Origin: Nitrososphaerota archaeon
Lineage (GTDB): Archaea > Thermoproteota > Nitrososphaeria > Nitrososphaerales > Nitrososphaeraceae
DNA length: 64,000 nucleotides
NCBI GenBank assembly: GCA_005877075.1
Contig: VBPX01000032.1
Span: 22,480-86,479, forward strand
Reading direction: 5' to 3'
In this document: positions 41,461 through 51,491 of the stretch, piece by piece
How positions within the stretch are numbered: position 1 is the first letter of the stretch
Layout of the letters: each line of letters starts with the position of its first letter
Made by a program: the position numbers and the translations under genes
Notes under the pieces: model-generated
Databases searched by the model: none
Told to the model about the DNA's origin: nothing
The model's input: only the letters and a program-made list of their open reading frames with translations

Positions 41461-42432
41461 ATGACAATATCGCAAGTGGGTTCATATTCAGCATCAAAGG
41501 GAATCAAGGTTTCAACAGTTAACAGCAAAGAAATTTTGTCTGGTACAACATTAATAAAACGTGGCTTTGCTCACATGCAGAAACATGGCGTAATTATGGA
41601 TGTAACTAATGTAGAGCAGGCCCAGATAGCCGAAGACGCTGGAGCAGTAGCAGTCATGGTCTTGGATAAGCTTCCTTATGACGTAAGACATGCTGGTGGA
41701 GTTGCTAGAACTGCTAGCGTAAAGGTGATTGAAGCAGTATTGGATTCTGTGAGTATACCAATTATGGCAAAGTGCCGAATTGGACATTCGTCTGAAGCCA
41801 GTATACTAGTTGAGATAGGGGTCGATATGGTGGATGAAAGCGAAGTACTTAGCCCTGCTGATGAAAGTAGACACATATGGAAGTGGAATTACACTACACC
41901 ATTTGTTAATGGTGCCAAGAATTTAGGAGACGCACTAAGAAGAATAGAAGAGGGTGCTGCAATGATTAGAACAAAAGGTGAACCCGGAACAGGAGATGTT
42001 TCAGAGGCCGTGACTCATATAAGAATGATAAATAATGAAATGAAAAAATTAAAAGGAATTCATGACAATGGCGATAATCAAGAATTAATTAAAATTGCAA
42101 GGGAGATAAGATCTTCTTTTGAGATAGTTAAAGAAACAGCTAGGCTTGGAAGATTGCCGGTCGTAAATTTTGCTGCTGGCGGAATATCTACTCCCGCAGA
42201 TGCTGCATTACTAATGAGCTTAGGATGTGATGGAATTTTCGTAGGTTCAGGCATATTCAAAGCTGAAGATCCCCTGGAAAGAGCAAAAGCTGTTGTTATA
42301 GCAACCACTTATTTCGATGATCCTAAAACAGTTTTAGAGGCACAAAAAATGATTGATGAAAGAAAATCTATGCTTGGTCTTGATATTAAGAATTTAGATT
42401 TAAAGATGCAAGAAAGAGGTCCCACGATATGA
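41461..42432 (+). CDS. pdxS: pyridoxal 5'-phosphate synthase PdxS
   Basis: [34 protein letters not shown]. Confidence 0.97.
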   Translation: MTISQVGSYSASKGIKVSTVNSKEILSGTTLIKRGFAHMQKHGVIMDVTNVEQAQIAEDAGAVAVMVLDKLPYDVRHAGGVARTASVKVIEAVLDSVSIPIMAKCRIGHSSEASILVEIGVDMVDESEVLSPADESRHIWKWNYTTPFVNGAKNLGDALRRIEEGAAMIRTKGEPGTGDVSEAVTHIRMINNEMKKLKGIHDNGDNQELIKIAREIRSSFEIVKETARLGRLPVVNFAAGGISTPADAALLMSLGCDGIFVGSGIFKAEDPLERAKAVVIATTYFDDPKTVLEAQKMIDERKSMLGLDIKNLDLKMQERGPTI

Positions 42433-43058
42433 ATGATGAATTACTAATCGGAGTACTAGGTCTTCAAGGTGATATTGAAGAGAATATCAAGGCTACAAAT
42501 AATGCATTTAAAGAAATGAATTTGAAAGGAAAGATAATTTCTGTTCGCTATCCAGAAGAATTATTGAAACTTGATGGTTTGATTATCCCGGGGGGCGAAA
42601 GTACTGTAATGGGGTTGCTAATTGCACTTAAGAATGGATTATTGGACTCCATAAGAAAAATCCTCCAAGAAGGAATACCTGTAATGGGAACATGTGCTGG
42701 AATGATTGTTTTGGCAAAAAAATCCTATGATAAGGTTGTGGGCAATAAGAATCAGTTATTATTGGGAGCATTAGATATTGAAGTAGAGAGGAATTCCTTT
42801 GGAAGACAGCATGATTCATTTGAATCGAATTTGAATATATCGGGTATAGGGAGTGATTTTAGAGGAATTTTTATACGAGCACCCTCTGTAATCTCGGCAG
42901 GTCCAGGAGTTCAGATACTCAGCAAGTTTGACGAGAAAATAGTAGCCGTAAAACAAGAAAACATTATTGGCACTTCATTTCATCCTGAATTATCTGGAGA
43001 CTCTAGGATGCATAGATTGTTTATCGAGCTGGTTAGTAAACGGAAGGCAAATAGATGA
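42429..43058 (+). CDS. pdxT: PLP synthase glutaminase PdxT
   Basis: [38 protein letters not shown]; 4-bp overlap with pdxS. Confidence 0.97.
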   Translation: MNDELLIGVLGLQGDIEENIKATNNAFKEMNLKGKIISVRYPEELLKLDGLIIPGGESTVMGLLIALKNGLLDSIRKILQEGIPVMGTCAGMIVLAKKSYDKVVGNKNQLLLGALDIEVERNSFGRQHDSFESNLNISGIGSDFRGIFIRAPSVISAGPGVQILSKFDEKIVAVKQENIIGTSFHPELSGDSRMHRLFIELVSKRKANR

Positions 43059-43086
43059 GTCAAGATTTCTCCTATGCTAACAATAG

Positions 43087-45378
43087 TTACTTCGTACGGA
43101 TCAAATTAAGCGCTGAACCAGCTTTAAACCATTTTATCTGTGATAAATTATACGAATGCCTGAGCAAGATTTCATCTTCAGTACCGTTACCATGTTGTAT
43201 AACACATTTAATATGTTTATTTTCCTGAAAGTTCTTAAGGTCTAATGTGCTCAACCTATCATCTTCTAATATCTTGTCATAGTCTGTAGGGTTTGTAAAA
43301 GTAAGAGCAAGTATTCCTTGTTTCTTTAGATTTGTTTCATGTATCCTTGCAAAGCTTTTGGCAATTACTACACAGCAACCTAGATAGCGTGGGGTCATTG
43401 CGGCATGTTCTCGACTACTTCCTTCGCCATAGTTATTATCTCCTATTATTATCCATTTCATTTTTCTTGATTTGTATTCACGTGCTATGTGCGCAAGTAA
43501 TTCTATCTTACTATTGAAAATGTTTTTGCCCTTTCCAATCTCCTCTTGGTGAAACGCATTGATTGCACCGAGAAGAAGATTATCGCTTATCTTATCCAGA
43601 TGACCTCTATACATTAACCACGGACCAGCAGGAGATATGTGATCTGTTGTACACTTTCCTTTGATTTTTACTAGAATCAGTATCTTTTTAAAATCATTTC
43701 CATCCCATTGACAAAAAGGTTCCAATTTTTGTAGTCTGGAACTATTAGGATCGATTATTACATCACCACCGTCAGACTCATGAGAAGGTGCTAGGTAAAC
43801 TTCCCTATTATGGACAAAGCCATTCTGTGGAATCTCCGGGGCTTTTTTTGGGGGAGTTAGTTTGAATTTTATTCCATCGCTGGCTACCAATTCATCAATT
43901 AAAGGATTAAATGAAAGCCTTCCGCCCAATGCTAATGCTATTACTAATTCCGGACTTCCAATAAAGTTCATTGTTTCTCTTCTGCCATCATTACGTCCAG
44001 GAAAATTTCTGTTATAAGATGTCACAATGGTGTTAGGTTCTCCCTTCTTCAGCTCTGATCTTTTCCATTGGCCAATACACGGCCCACATGCATTCGCTAA
44101 TACATTTGCTCCTATATCTTTTAGCGCTTTCATTTGACCATCCCTTTCTATCGTACCGCGAATCATTTCAGATCCCGGAGTAACTTGGAGAGGAACCTTT
44201 ACTTTTATTCCCTTTGACTTTGCTTGTTCAGCAATATCAGTTGCTCTTGACATATCCTCATATGATGAATTTGTACAACTTCCAATAAGTGCTACGGAAA
44301 TGGTATCAAGATAGTTTTCCTTCTCAACGTCATTGGCCATTTTTGATATGGGCCTTGCTAAATCTGGAGTATGAGGTCCAACAAGATAAGGTTCAAGTTT
44401 AGAGAGATCTATCTCAATTAATTGATCAAAATAGTCATGCGCTTTTTCTCTGTCTTCGGAGATCTCAGCTTCTATTTCTTGATCTATTGTAAATAAATTT
44501 CTGTAATTATTTGCAAGATCGGCAATCTCTTCACGTCCTGTAGCTCGAAGATATATATCCATTTTCTTATCATATGAAAATATTGAACAAGTAGCCCCTA
44601 TTTCTGCACCCATGTTAGTAATAGTAGCTTTCCCTGTGCAACTTATGGTACTCGCTCCAGGACCAAAGTATTCTATTATTGCATTTGTTCCCCCATACAC
44701 TGTGAGTTTTGAAGCAACGTAGAGTATAATGTCCTTTGGTGAAGCCCATCCATTGAGTTCCCCTGTCAGGAATACACCGATGCGTTTTGGATATAAAAGC
44801 TCCCAGGACATTCCTGCCATTACCTCCGCTGCATCAAGACCTCCCACACCTATTGCAATCATACCAAGACCACCTGCATTAGGCGTATGCGAATCAGTAC
44901 CTATCATCATGCCTCCTGGAAATGCGTAATTTTCAAGCACTACTTGATGAATAATTCCAGAACCCGGTTTCCAAAATCCGATCCCGTATTTTCTTGAAGC
45001 TGATTCGAGAAACTTGTATACTTCATTGTTTTCGTAGAGCGCCTGTTTGGTATCCGATTCACCACCAATCCTAGCTTGAATTAGATGATCACAATGAACG
45101 GTAGTGGGGACAGTTACCCTCTCAAGACCTGTCTGCATAAATTGTAAAAGTGTCATTTGACCTGTTACGTCCTGCAGCGCAACTCTATCGGGATCTAAAA
45201 AGATATAATCCAAGCCAAATTGAATTTCTCTCTTCATATCTAAATCATGAATATGACCCACAAGAATTTTTTCAGAAGCAGTAAGCGGTCTGTCTATGAT
45301 TTCTTTATACTTGTTAACATTAATTTGTAATTTCCCATAGGTTGCAGAAATCATGTCAATTGATGGTTTAATATCCAT
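43087..45378 (-). CDS. acnA: aconitate hydratase
   Basis: IGTDSHTPNAGGLGM, GSCTNSSYEDM, ACGPCIGQW, GEGSSREHAAMTPR. Confidence 0.96.
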   Translation of the reverse strand: MDIKPSIDMISATYGKLQINVNKYKEIIDRPLTASEKILVGHIHDLDMKREIQFGLDYIFLDPDRVALQDVTGQMTLLQFMQTGLERVTVPTTVHCDHLIQARIGGESDTKQALYENNEVYKFLESASRKYGIGFWKPGSGIIHQVVLENYAFPGGMMIGTDSHTPNAGGLGMIAIGVGGLDAAEVMAGMSWELLYPKRIGVFLTGELNGWASPKDIILYVASKLTVYGGTNAIIEYFGPGASTISCTGKATITNMGAEIGATCSIFSYDKKMDIYLRATGREEIADLANNYRNLFTIDQEIEAEISEDREKAHDYFDQLIEIDLSKLEPYLVGPHTPDLARPISKMANDVEKENYLDTISVALIGSCTNSSYEDMSRATDIAEQAKSKGIKVKVPLQVTPGSEMIRGTIERDGQMKALKDIGANVLANACGPCIGQWKRSELKKGEPNTIVTSYNRNFPGRNDGRRETMNFIGSPELVIALALGGRLSFNPLIDELVASDGIKFKLTPPKKAPEIPQNGFVHNREVYLAPSHESDGGDVIIDPNSSRLQKLEPFCQWDGNDFKKILILVKIKGKCTTDHISPAGPWLMYRGHLDKISDNLLLGAINAFHQEEIGKGKNIFNSKIELLAHIAREYKSRKMKWIIIGDNNYGEGSSREHAAMTPRYLGCCVVIAKSFARIHETNLKKQGILALTFTNPTDYDKILEDDRLSTLDLKNFQENKHIKCVIQHGNGTEDEILLRHSYNLSQIKWFKAGSALNLIRTK

Positions 45379-45719
45379 AGTTTATGGAATACTTTTTCAT
45401 ATATAATTATTCATAAAGTTTCCCTTTAGAATTCGCAAGATGCGCTAAATCATTATCTTGAAATTATGCGTGTACAATAATATTACGATTATTCTCAATC
45501 TAAAATGTATTGCGATGAACCTTGATCTATTTTATTAATTCCAAGTAAAAGAATCATGTTTTTCCACTTGTGGATACCAACTAGAAGAACATGGACAAAT
45601 TAGAAAAATGGTGATAAAGTTAAAATGCTAATTTACTAGTAACATAATTAATTTTTAAATGAACTGGTCGATGAATACATAATACAGTAACCTTGTGAAG
45701 CGCCTTTCAAACTGTGGAT

Positions 45720-45834
45720 GCGGGAGGTGGGATTCGAACCCACGAACCCCTGAAGGACAGGATCCCCCATTTATAAGATCTTAAGTCCTGCGTATCCAAA
45801 CTTTTGTTATTTGGCCAGGCTCTACAACCCCCGC
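45720..45834 (-). tRNA. tRNA-Leu (UAA) containing two candidate introns
   Basis: RC: GCGGGGG acceptor pairing CTCCCGC, T-arm GTGGGTTCGAATCCCAC, anticodon stem CAGGA/TCCTG around CTTAAGA. Insertions at 45764..45779 (37/38) and 45795..45809 (D-loop). Confidence 0.9.
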
Positions 45835-45947
45835 GATAATTCAATCAGATTTGATAAATAGATGGTAATTAAACGTTATAGATAATATTAATCCTATTAG
45901 ATATCTTAATGAAACCCTAGTTTTGTTCTATCTGTTGTTTTTAAGAT

Positions 45948-46020
45948 GCCTTGGTAGCTCAGCCTGGTAGAGCGTTGCCTTGGTAAGGCAAAGGTCCCGG
46001 GTCCAAATCCCGGCCAAGGC
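45948..46020 (+). tRNA. tRNA-Thr (GGU)
   Basis: GCCTTGG...CCAAGGC acceptor, anticodon loop TTGGTAA, T-arm CCGGGTCCAAATCCCGG. Confidence 0.95.
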
Positions 46021-46100
46021 TTCTAAATGGCAATTTACGATTTGAAAACTTGATTCTTAATTACATTATTCCTCAATTTTGTAAATTAACACGAGTTAAC

Positions 46101-47921
46101 TTAGTCTGCATTTTCTTTTTTATGTGAATGCAATCCTCTTAATTTTTCATGTAATTGATCTATTGACAAAGTAATTCCGATTTCCTTTGCATGTGGTTGA
46201 CCTCTAGTAAATGATTTTGCAATATTTCTAACAAATTCCATGCTTAATTTTGGGGGCAGCGGAGCTTCAAATGGATCTACATGAGCATCAACTATAACGG
46301 GGACTTCATTTTCCACCATGGCTTCTTGGAGAACGGGCTTTATTTCTTCAATTTTTTTTATCGAAAATCCCTTTCCACCGCATGCTTCAGCAAATTTGAC
46401 AAAATCAATAGGAGAAAATTCTATTCCATATTCTGGATTTCCAAGAAAGGCGATTTGTTCCCATCTTATCATCCCCAAAATTTGGTTGTTAATTATTATC
46501 ACCTTAATAGGAAGATCATATTGAACAGCAGTTGCAAACTCGCTCATTAACATTGTAAATCCCCCATCTCCAACAAACGCAATGCTTTGCCTTTCTGGAT
46601 ATGCAAACTTGGCAGCGATAGCATATGGTACTGCACATCCCATGGTTGCTAGGGATCCAGAACCTGAAAACTTCATACCATTTTTTATATTCAAAAATCT
46701 AGCAGCCCAGCAAGTATTTATTCCGCTATCCACTGATATTATCGCATTATCATCCAATACATCTGATACTGCAGCAGCGATAACTTGAGGCTTAATCGGT
46801 TCATTAACTCGACTGCTCTGTTCATCTAGTTTCTCATTCCATTTTTTCATGGCATTCTGTTTTGATTTTAAAAATTGCACACTTTGCTCATTATCATTCT
46901 CTTTTGTTCTATCACGCAGTAATGGGAGTAGCTCTGACAACACTTTCTTAGAATCTCCTATCAGACCAATTCTAACCGGATACCTGAGTCCAATTTTTTC
47001 CGGTTTAATATCAATCTGAATTCCTATAGCTTGTCCGGGTTTAGGAAGATATTCAATATAAGGGAAAGATGTTCCAATCATAAATAACGTATCACATTCT
47101 GCCATGGCGTCGCTTGAAGGTTCAGTTCCCAAAATACCAATGCCCCCCAAACTATAAGGATGGTCGTCAGGGATAACGGCCTTGCCCAACATTGCCTTTA
47201 CTATCGGAGCGTTCAGTTTTTCAGCCGCAGCGATGACTTCGTCTGAGGAAAGGAGTGCGCCCTGGCCCACAAGGATTACAATTTTTTTCCCATCATTCAG
47301 AATTTCAGCAGTTTTTTCAATCAATTTTATATCAGGAGATGTTGGCGAGACAGAAATATCAGATGTATGGCCTGGAACCTTGTGTCTTGAATAATGCCCC
47401 TCTAGCTTCTGTTCTTGGACATCTATCGGAATATTGAGATGACTAACTCCTTTACGAACATGTGCAGTCCTACATGCTATATCTACTGCCATTTCTGCCT
47501 GTTGTGGCGATCCTATCATACTGTTGTAAACTGAAACATCAGAGAATAGTTGCATTAAATTCACATCTTGTTGAAAACTTGAATTCATTAAATCAGTGGA
47601 TGTTCCTCCTGTAATAACGACTACTGGAGTGTTATCCGCCTTAGCATCATACAACCCATTCAAAAGATGAATTGCACCTGGACCTGCTGTTGCCGTACAT
47701 ACTCCTAGTTTCCCGGTATATTTTGCGTAACCACATGCCATCAAAGCTGCAGATTCTTCATGTCTTACAAGAACAAATTTGATTTTGTCTTTTCTTACCC
47801 TTAAAGCTTCTATAAATCCATTGATGCTATCTCCAGGAATTCCAAATACCAGATCAACGTTCCAATCAATGAGTGCCTCAGCTATAATATCTCCAGTCTT
47901 TAAGTCCTCATATTCACTCAT
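46101..47921 (-). CDS. thiamine-pyrophosphate enzyme (pyruvate oxidase/acetolactate synthase-like)
   Basis: VFGIPGDSINGF, RHEESAALMACGYAK, GDGGFTMLMSEFATAVQYDLPIKVIIINN. Confidence 0.9.
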   Translation of the reverse strand: MSEYEDLKTGDIIAEALIDWNVDLVFGIPGDSINGFIEALRVRKDKIKFVLVRHEESAALMACGYAKYTGKLGVCTATAGPGAIHLLNGLYDAKADNTPVVVITGGTSTDLMNSSFQQDVNLMQLFSDVSVYNSMIGSPQQAEMAVDIACRTAHVRKGVSHLNIPIDVQEQKLEGHYSRHKVPGHTSDISVSPTSPDIKLIEKTAEILNDGKKIVILVGQGALLSSDEVIAAAEKLNAPIVKAMLGKAVIPDDHPYSLGGIGILGTEPSSDAMAECDTLFMIGTSFPYIEYLPKPGQAIGIQIDIKPEKIGLRYPVRIGLIGDSKKVLSELLPLLRDRTKENDNEQSVQFLKSKQNAMKKWNEKLDEQSSRVNEPIKPQVIAAAVSDVLDDNAIISVDSGINTCWAARFLNIKNGMKFSGSGSLATMGCAVPYAIAAKFAYPERQSIAFVGDGGFTMLMSEFATAVQYDLPIKVIIINNQILGMIRWEQIAFLGNPEYGIEFSPIDFVKFAEACGGKGFSIKKIEEIKPVLQEAMVENEVPVIVDAHVDPFEAPLPPKLSMEFVRNIAKSFTRGQPHAKEIGITLSIDQLHEKLRGLHSHKKENAD

Positions 47922-48180
47922 GGTATTATTTGTGCCTTATTTCTAATAAATCTAGATACTTACAAAATTCATTCAGCTCTGAGAAACTTTTTTTGAGAAT
48001 ATAATTGATTTTGATTGCTTTTAGACAAAAAGGCTATCAAATAAGATCTAAATATATCTTACAAGTTGGTAAAAGTTAATTAGAATATTCAAAGTCATAA
48101 TTACATATGTTTTTATCGTACAATTTTAATACAATAAACATCCAATGATGGTGATCTTGGATTCTATTTGGGGTATCTAA

Positions 48181-49821
48181 ATGGCTCTAAAAATGAGATA
48201 TCTTGAGCTCAATCGTAAGGTAAGAGATGCGAGAATGTTGGCGATTCAAGGAATTGCTGAAGCAGGGTCAGGACATCCAGGAGCATCTTTTTCCGCTGCA
48301 GAAATTATGGGAGTGCTTTATTTTCATAAAATGAAACACAGACCTAGCGATCCTTTATGGGAAGAAAGAGATTATTTCATAAATTCAAAAGCCCATTCTG
48401 CACCGGGATTCTATGCAGTATTATCTATTGCTGGATATATTGATTCTAAGGAAATAAAAACACTGAGAAAGCTTGGCTCACGGCTTCAAGGCCATCCAGT
48501 TAGATACTCTGAACGGCAAAAAAATCACAGCTTTCCAGGTATAGAATATTCTGGAGGATCTGAAGGAATTGGTTTATCAGTATCAATAGGAATTGCACTT
48601 GCAAAGAAACGAGATGGGGAAAAAAATAGAGTATATACTTTGATCGGTGATGGAGAATCAAATGAGGGCCAAATTTGGGAAGCAGCAATGGCTGCTTCAA
48701 AGTTCAGGCTAGACAATCTTGTGGCTATTCTGGATAGAAACATGATACAACAGGATGGATTTACAGAAGAGATAATGCCTCTGGATCCTGTTAGGGACAA
48801 ATGGGCGGCATTTAATTGGAATGTAGTAGAAGTAAATGGACATAAAATCGAACAAATAATAGATGCTTTGAGTAGAATCGAAAAAGTAGAAGATAAGCCA
48901 TCGATAATTATTGCAAATACCACCAAGGGGAAGGGTATTAAGCATATGGCAAATAATCCACAATGGCATGGTAAAGCTCCTCCAAAAAAACACGTTCCTA
49001 TATTATTGGAAGAACTTCAAAGTGAGATTTTGATAGCACCCTCTATAATTGCAGGTGAGCCTGAAAATTACGAAGAAAAAGTAAGAAGAGCTGAACGTGC
49101 TGGCGCAGATCTTATTCACTTGGATATAATGGATGGTAAATTTGTGCCGACTACCTCATTTTTTGCAGATACTATTAAACACTTGAGAAAAATTTCGAGC
49201 ATTCCTTTCGATGCTCATTTAATGATCGAAAAACCAGTTAATCACGTGGAAGATTATATTGATGCAGGTTGTGATATTGTTACAGTTCATGTTGAAGCAT
49301 GCAATGAAATGGAATTTGTGGAAATTAATAAAATGCTACTGAAAGCTGGTATCAGTCCTGGTATTGCTATAAACCCTGGAACTCCATTTCCATCTTGGTT
49401 AATTGAACATCTTGACAATATTGATGTTATGATAATTATGTCAGTAAATCCTGGCTTTGCCGGTCAAAAATTCATTCCAGAATCACTTGATAAGATGGCT
49501 GGAACAGTAAAGATTTTGAAAAGCAATAACTATAAAGGATTCATAGAAGCCGATGGAGGTATTGATGCGACAACTCTTCAGCAGGTCTTTGATGCAGGCG
49601 CCAGAATAATGGTAGCAGGCAACGCAGTATATGGATCGCCAGATATCAATTCGAATATCATACAACTGAAACATAAAGCGAATGTGGCGATCGAAACAAA
49701 ATTGTTAGAATTGGCAACTATAAATGATATGAGATCTGATTGGATAAAATCACGCAAGAACATGCTTATCCCACTGGCAAGAGAGCTTGGAATCGAGGAG
49801 GATCTTCATGCAATTAAGTGA
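48181..49821 (+). CDS. fusion: transketolase N-terminal (TPP) domain plus ribulose-phosphate 3-epimerase
   Basis: Residues ~1-280 transketolase (GHPGASFSAAEIMG, IGDGESNEGQIWEAAM); from ~nt 49021 Rpe (IAPSIIAGEPENYEEK, LDIMDGKFVP, AHLMIEKP, MSVNPGFAGQKFIPES, EADGGI). Single uninterrupted ORF. Confidence 0.93.
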   Translation: MALKMRYLELNRKVRDARMLAIQGIAEAGSGHPGASFSAAEIMGVLYFHKMKHRPSDPLWEERDYFINSKAHSAPGFYAVLSIAGYIDSKEIKTLRKLGSRLQGHPVRYSERQKNHSFPGIEYSGGSEGIGLSVSIGIALAKKRDGEKNRVYTLIGDGESNEGQIWEAAMAASKFRLDNLVAILDRNMIQQDGFTEEIMPLDPVRDKWAAFNWNVVEVNGHKIEQIIDALSRIEKVEDKPSIIIANTTKGKGIKHMANNPQWHGKAPPKKHVPILLEELQSEILIAPSIIAGEPENYEEKVRRAERAGADLIHLDIMDGKFVPTTSFFADTIKHLRKISSIPFDAHLMIEKPVNHVEDYIDAGCDIVTVHVEACNEMEFVEINKMLLKAGISPGIAINPGTPFPSWLIEHLDNIDVMIIMSVNPGFAGQKFIPESLDKMAGTVKILKSNNYKGFIEADGGIDATTLQQVFDAGARIMVAGNAVYGSPDINSNIIQLKHKANVAIETKLLELATINDMRSDWIKSRKNMLIPLARELGIEEDLHAIK

Positions 49822-50779
49822 TAAGAACGTTATTTCTGACATGCGCTCAGCCTATGGGAAAGCGTTGGTCGAACTAGGTTCAGATTCAAACATTGTCTGT
49901 GTTGGAGCTGATACTACTGATTCCCTTAAAACAAAGCTATTTGGAGATAAATTCCCTAATAGACTGTATAATGTTGGAATTGCAGAAGCAAATCTTGTTT
50001 CCATAGCTGCTGGGCTGGCTATTGCAGGAAAAGTAGTCTTCGCAAGTACGTACGCTGCATTTTTACCTGGAAGATGTCTTGATCAGATTAGAAATGCAAT
50101 CTGTTATCCATTTCTCGATGTTAAACTTGTAGTATCACATGCAGGACTTACAGTTGGTCCCGACGGTGCATCCCATCAACAAATAGAGGACATATCTACA
50201 ATGCGAACTATTCCAAACATGAGAGTACTTGTTCCCTCAGATTCGATAGCTGTAAAAAATTTGATTCCCCTTATGAGGCATACTCCCGGGCCATTTTTCA
50301 TGCGTCTTGCACGTCCATCAAATTCCAATATATACGAAGATAACTTCGATCAGTTCGATATTGGCAAGAGTAACGTTATAAAAGATGGGTCCGATATAAC
50401 TATAATCGCATGCGGTCTGATGGTTTCAAAAGGCATCGATGCGGCACAAACACTTGAAAAGGAATACGGTGTTTCTTGCAGAGTGATAGATATGTATTCT
50501 ATTAAACCAATCGATGTTGAGCTGGTATATCGTGCGGCAATAGATACCGGAGCCATTGTTACTATTGAAGAACACAGCATCATAGGAGGACTTGGAAGCG
50601 CTGTGTGTGAAGTAACAGCTGAAAATCATCCTGTTCCTGTAAATAGAATGGGTGTAACAGATATTTTTGGCGAATCAGCTCGGGAAACGGAGATAGACGC
50701 CCTTTTAAGTAAATATGGTTTAAGTTCGGATCATATTGTAGAATCTGTTCTTAAGACTAGGAAGAAGATAAAGAAATGA
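49808..50779 (+). CDS. transketolase C-terminal subunit
   Basis: RLYNVGIAEANLVSIAAGLAIAGKVVFASTYAAFLPGR...THEEHS-type pyrimidine/C-terminal domains; ATG at 49808 preferred over 49787. Confidence 0.92.
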   Translation: MQLSDKNVISDMRSAYGKALVELGSDSNIVCVGADTTDSLKTKLFGDKFPNRLYNVGIAEANLVSIAAGLAIAGKVVFASTYAAFLPGRCLDQIRNAICYPFLDVKLVVSHAGLTVGPDGASHQQIEDISTMRTIPNMRVLVPSDSIAVKNLIPLMRHTPGPFFMRLARPSNSNIYEDNFDQFDIGKSNVIKDGSDITIIACGLMVSKGIDAAQTLEKEYGVSCRVIDMYSIKPIDVELVYRAAIDTGAIVTIEEHSIIGGLGSAVCEVTAENHPVPVNRMGVTDIFGESARETEIDALLSKYGLSSDHIVESVLKTRKKIKK

Positions 50780-51438
50780 AAATTTTTCTTGATACAGCAA
50801 GTATTGATTCCATCAAGAAATTTAATGATATGGGCGTAGTTGATGGAATCACAACAAATCCTACACTCATTTCAAAAGAAAAAGGGCACCCTGAAGATAT
50901 AATGCGAGAGATTGTAAAAATTGTGAAAGGTCCAGTTAATTTGGAAGTTGTAGGAATAAAAACTGAAGAAATGGTCGAAGAGGGTTTACGATTAAAAAGA
51001 TTTGGGGATAATGTTGTTGTAAAAGTCCCCATGACAATGGAAGGCCTCAAAGCAGTCAAAAAACTTAGTGAAGATAAAATTAAGACAAATGTGACACTGA
51101 TCTTTTCTTCAAATCAAGCATTATTGGCCGCAAAGGCTGGAGCATCCTATGTTAGTCCCTTCATAGGACGACTTGATGATGGTGGTCAGGAAGGAATGAC
51201 TGTCATCAAAGAAATAGTTCAGATCTTTAACAATTATGATTTTCAAACGGAAGTTTTGGTCGCTAGTGTACGACATCCTATTCATGTTATTGAGGCAGGA
51301 AAGATAGGTGCACATATTGTTACACTTCCTCCTGATATATTGGGAAAAATGCTAACTCATCCCCTGACTGATAAAGGGCTGTCTTTATTTCTTTCCGATT
51401 GGGAAAAGGTTAAGAAAGAACACAAATACACAATCTAA
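50776..51438 (+). CDS. tal: transaldolase (TalC/fructose-6-phosphate aldolase family)
   Basis: MKIFLDTASIDSIKKFNDMGVVDGITTNPTLI, VTLIFSSNQALLAAKAGASYVSPFIGRLDD. Confidence 0.96.
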   Translation: MKIFLDTASIDSIKKFNDMGVVDGITTNPTLISKEKGHPEDIMREIVKIVKGPVNLEVVGIKTEEMVEEGLRLKRFGDNVVVKVPMTMEGLKAVKKLSEDKIKTNVTLIFSSNQALLAAKAGASYVSPFIGRLDDGGQEGMTVIKEIVQIFNNYDFQTEVLVASVRHPIHVIEAGKIGAHIVTLPPDILGKMLTHPLTDKGLSLFLSDWEKVKKEHKYTI

Positions 51439-51491
51439 AATTATTTTCTGAATAATTTAGAATGTATTCATCTGTGGTAACAAAAAAATGC

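Noticed and set aside
48525-48926. 133-aa minus-strand ORF
   Set aside because: Antisense to the transketolase domain.
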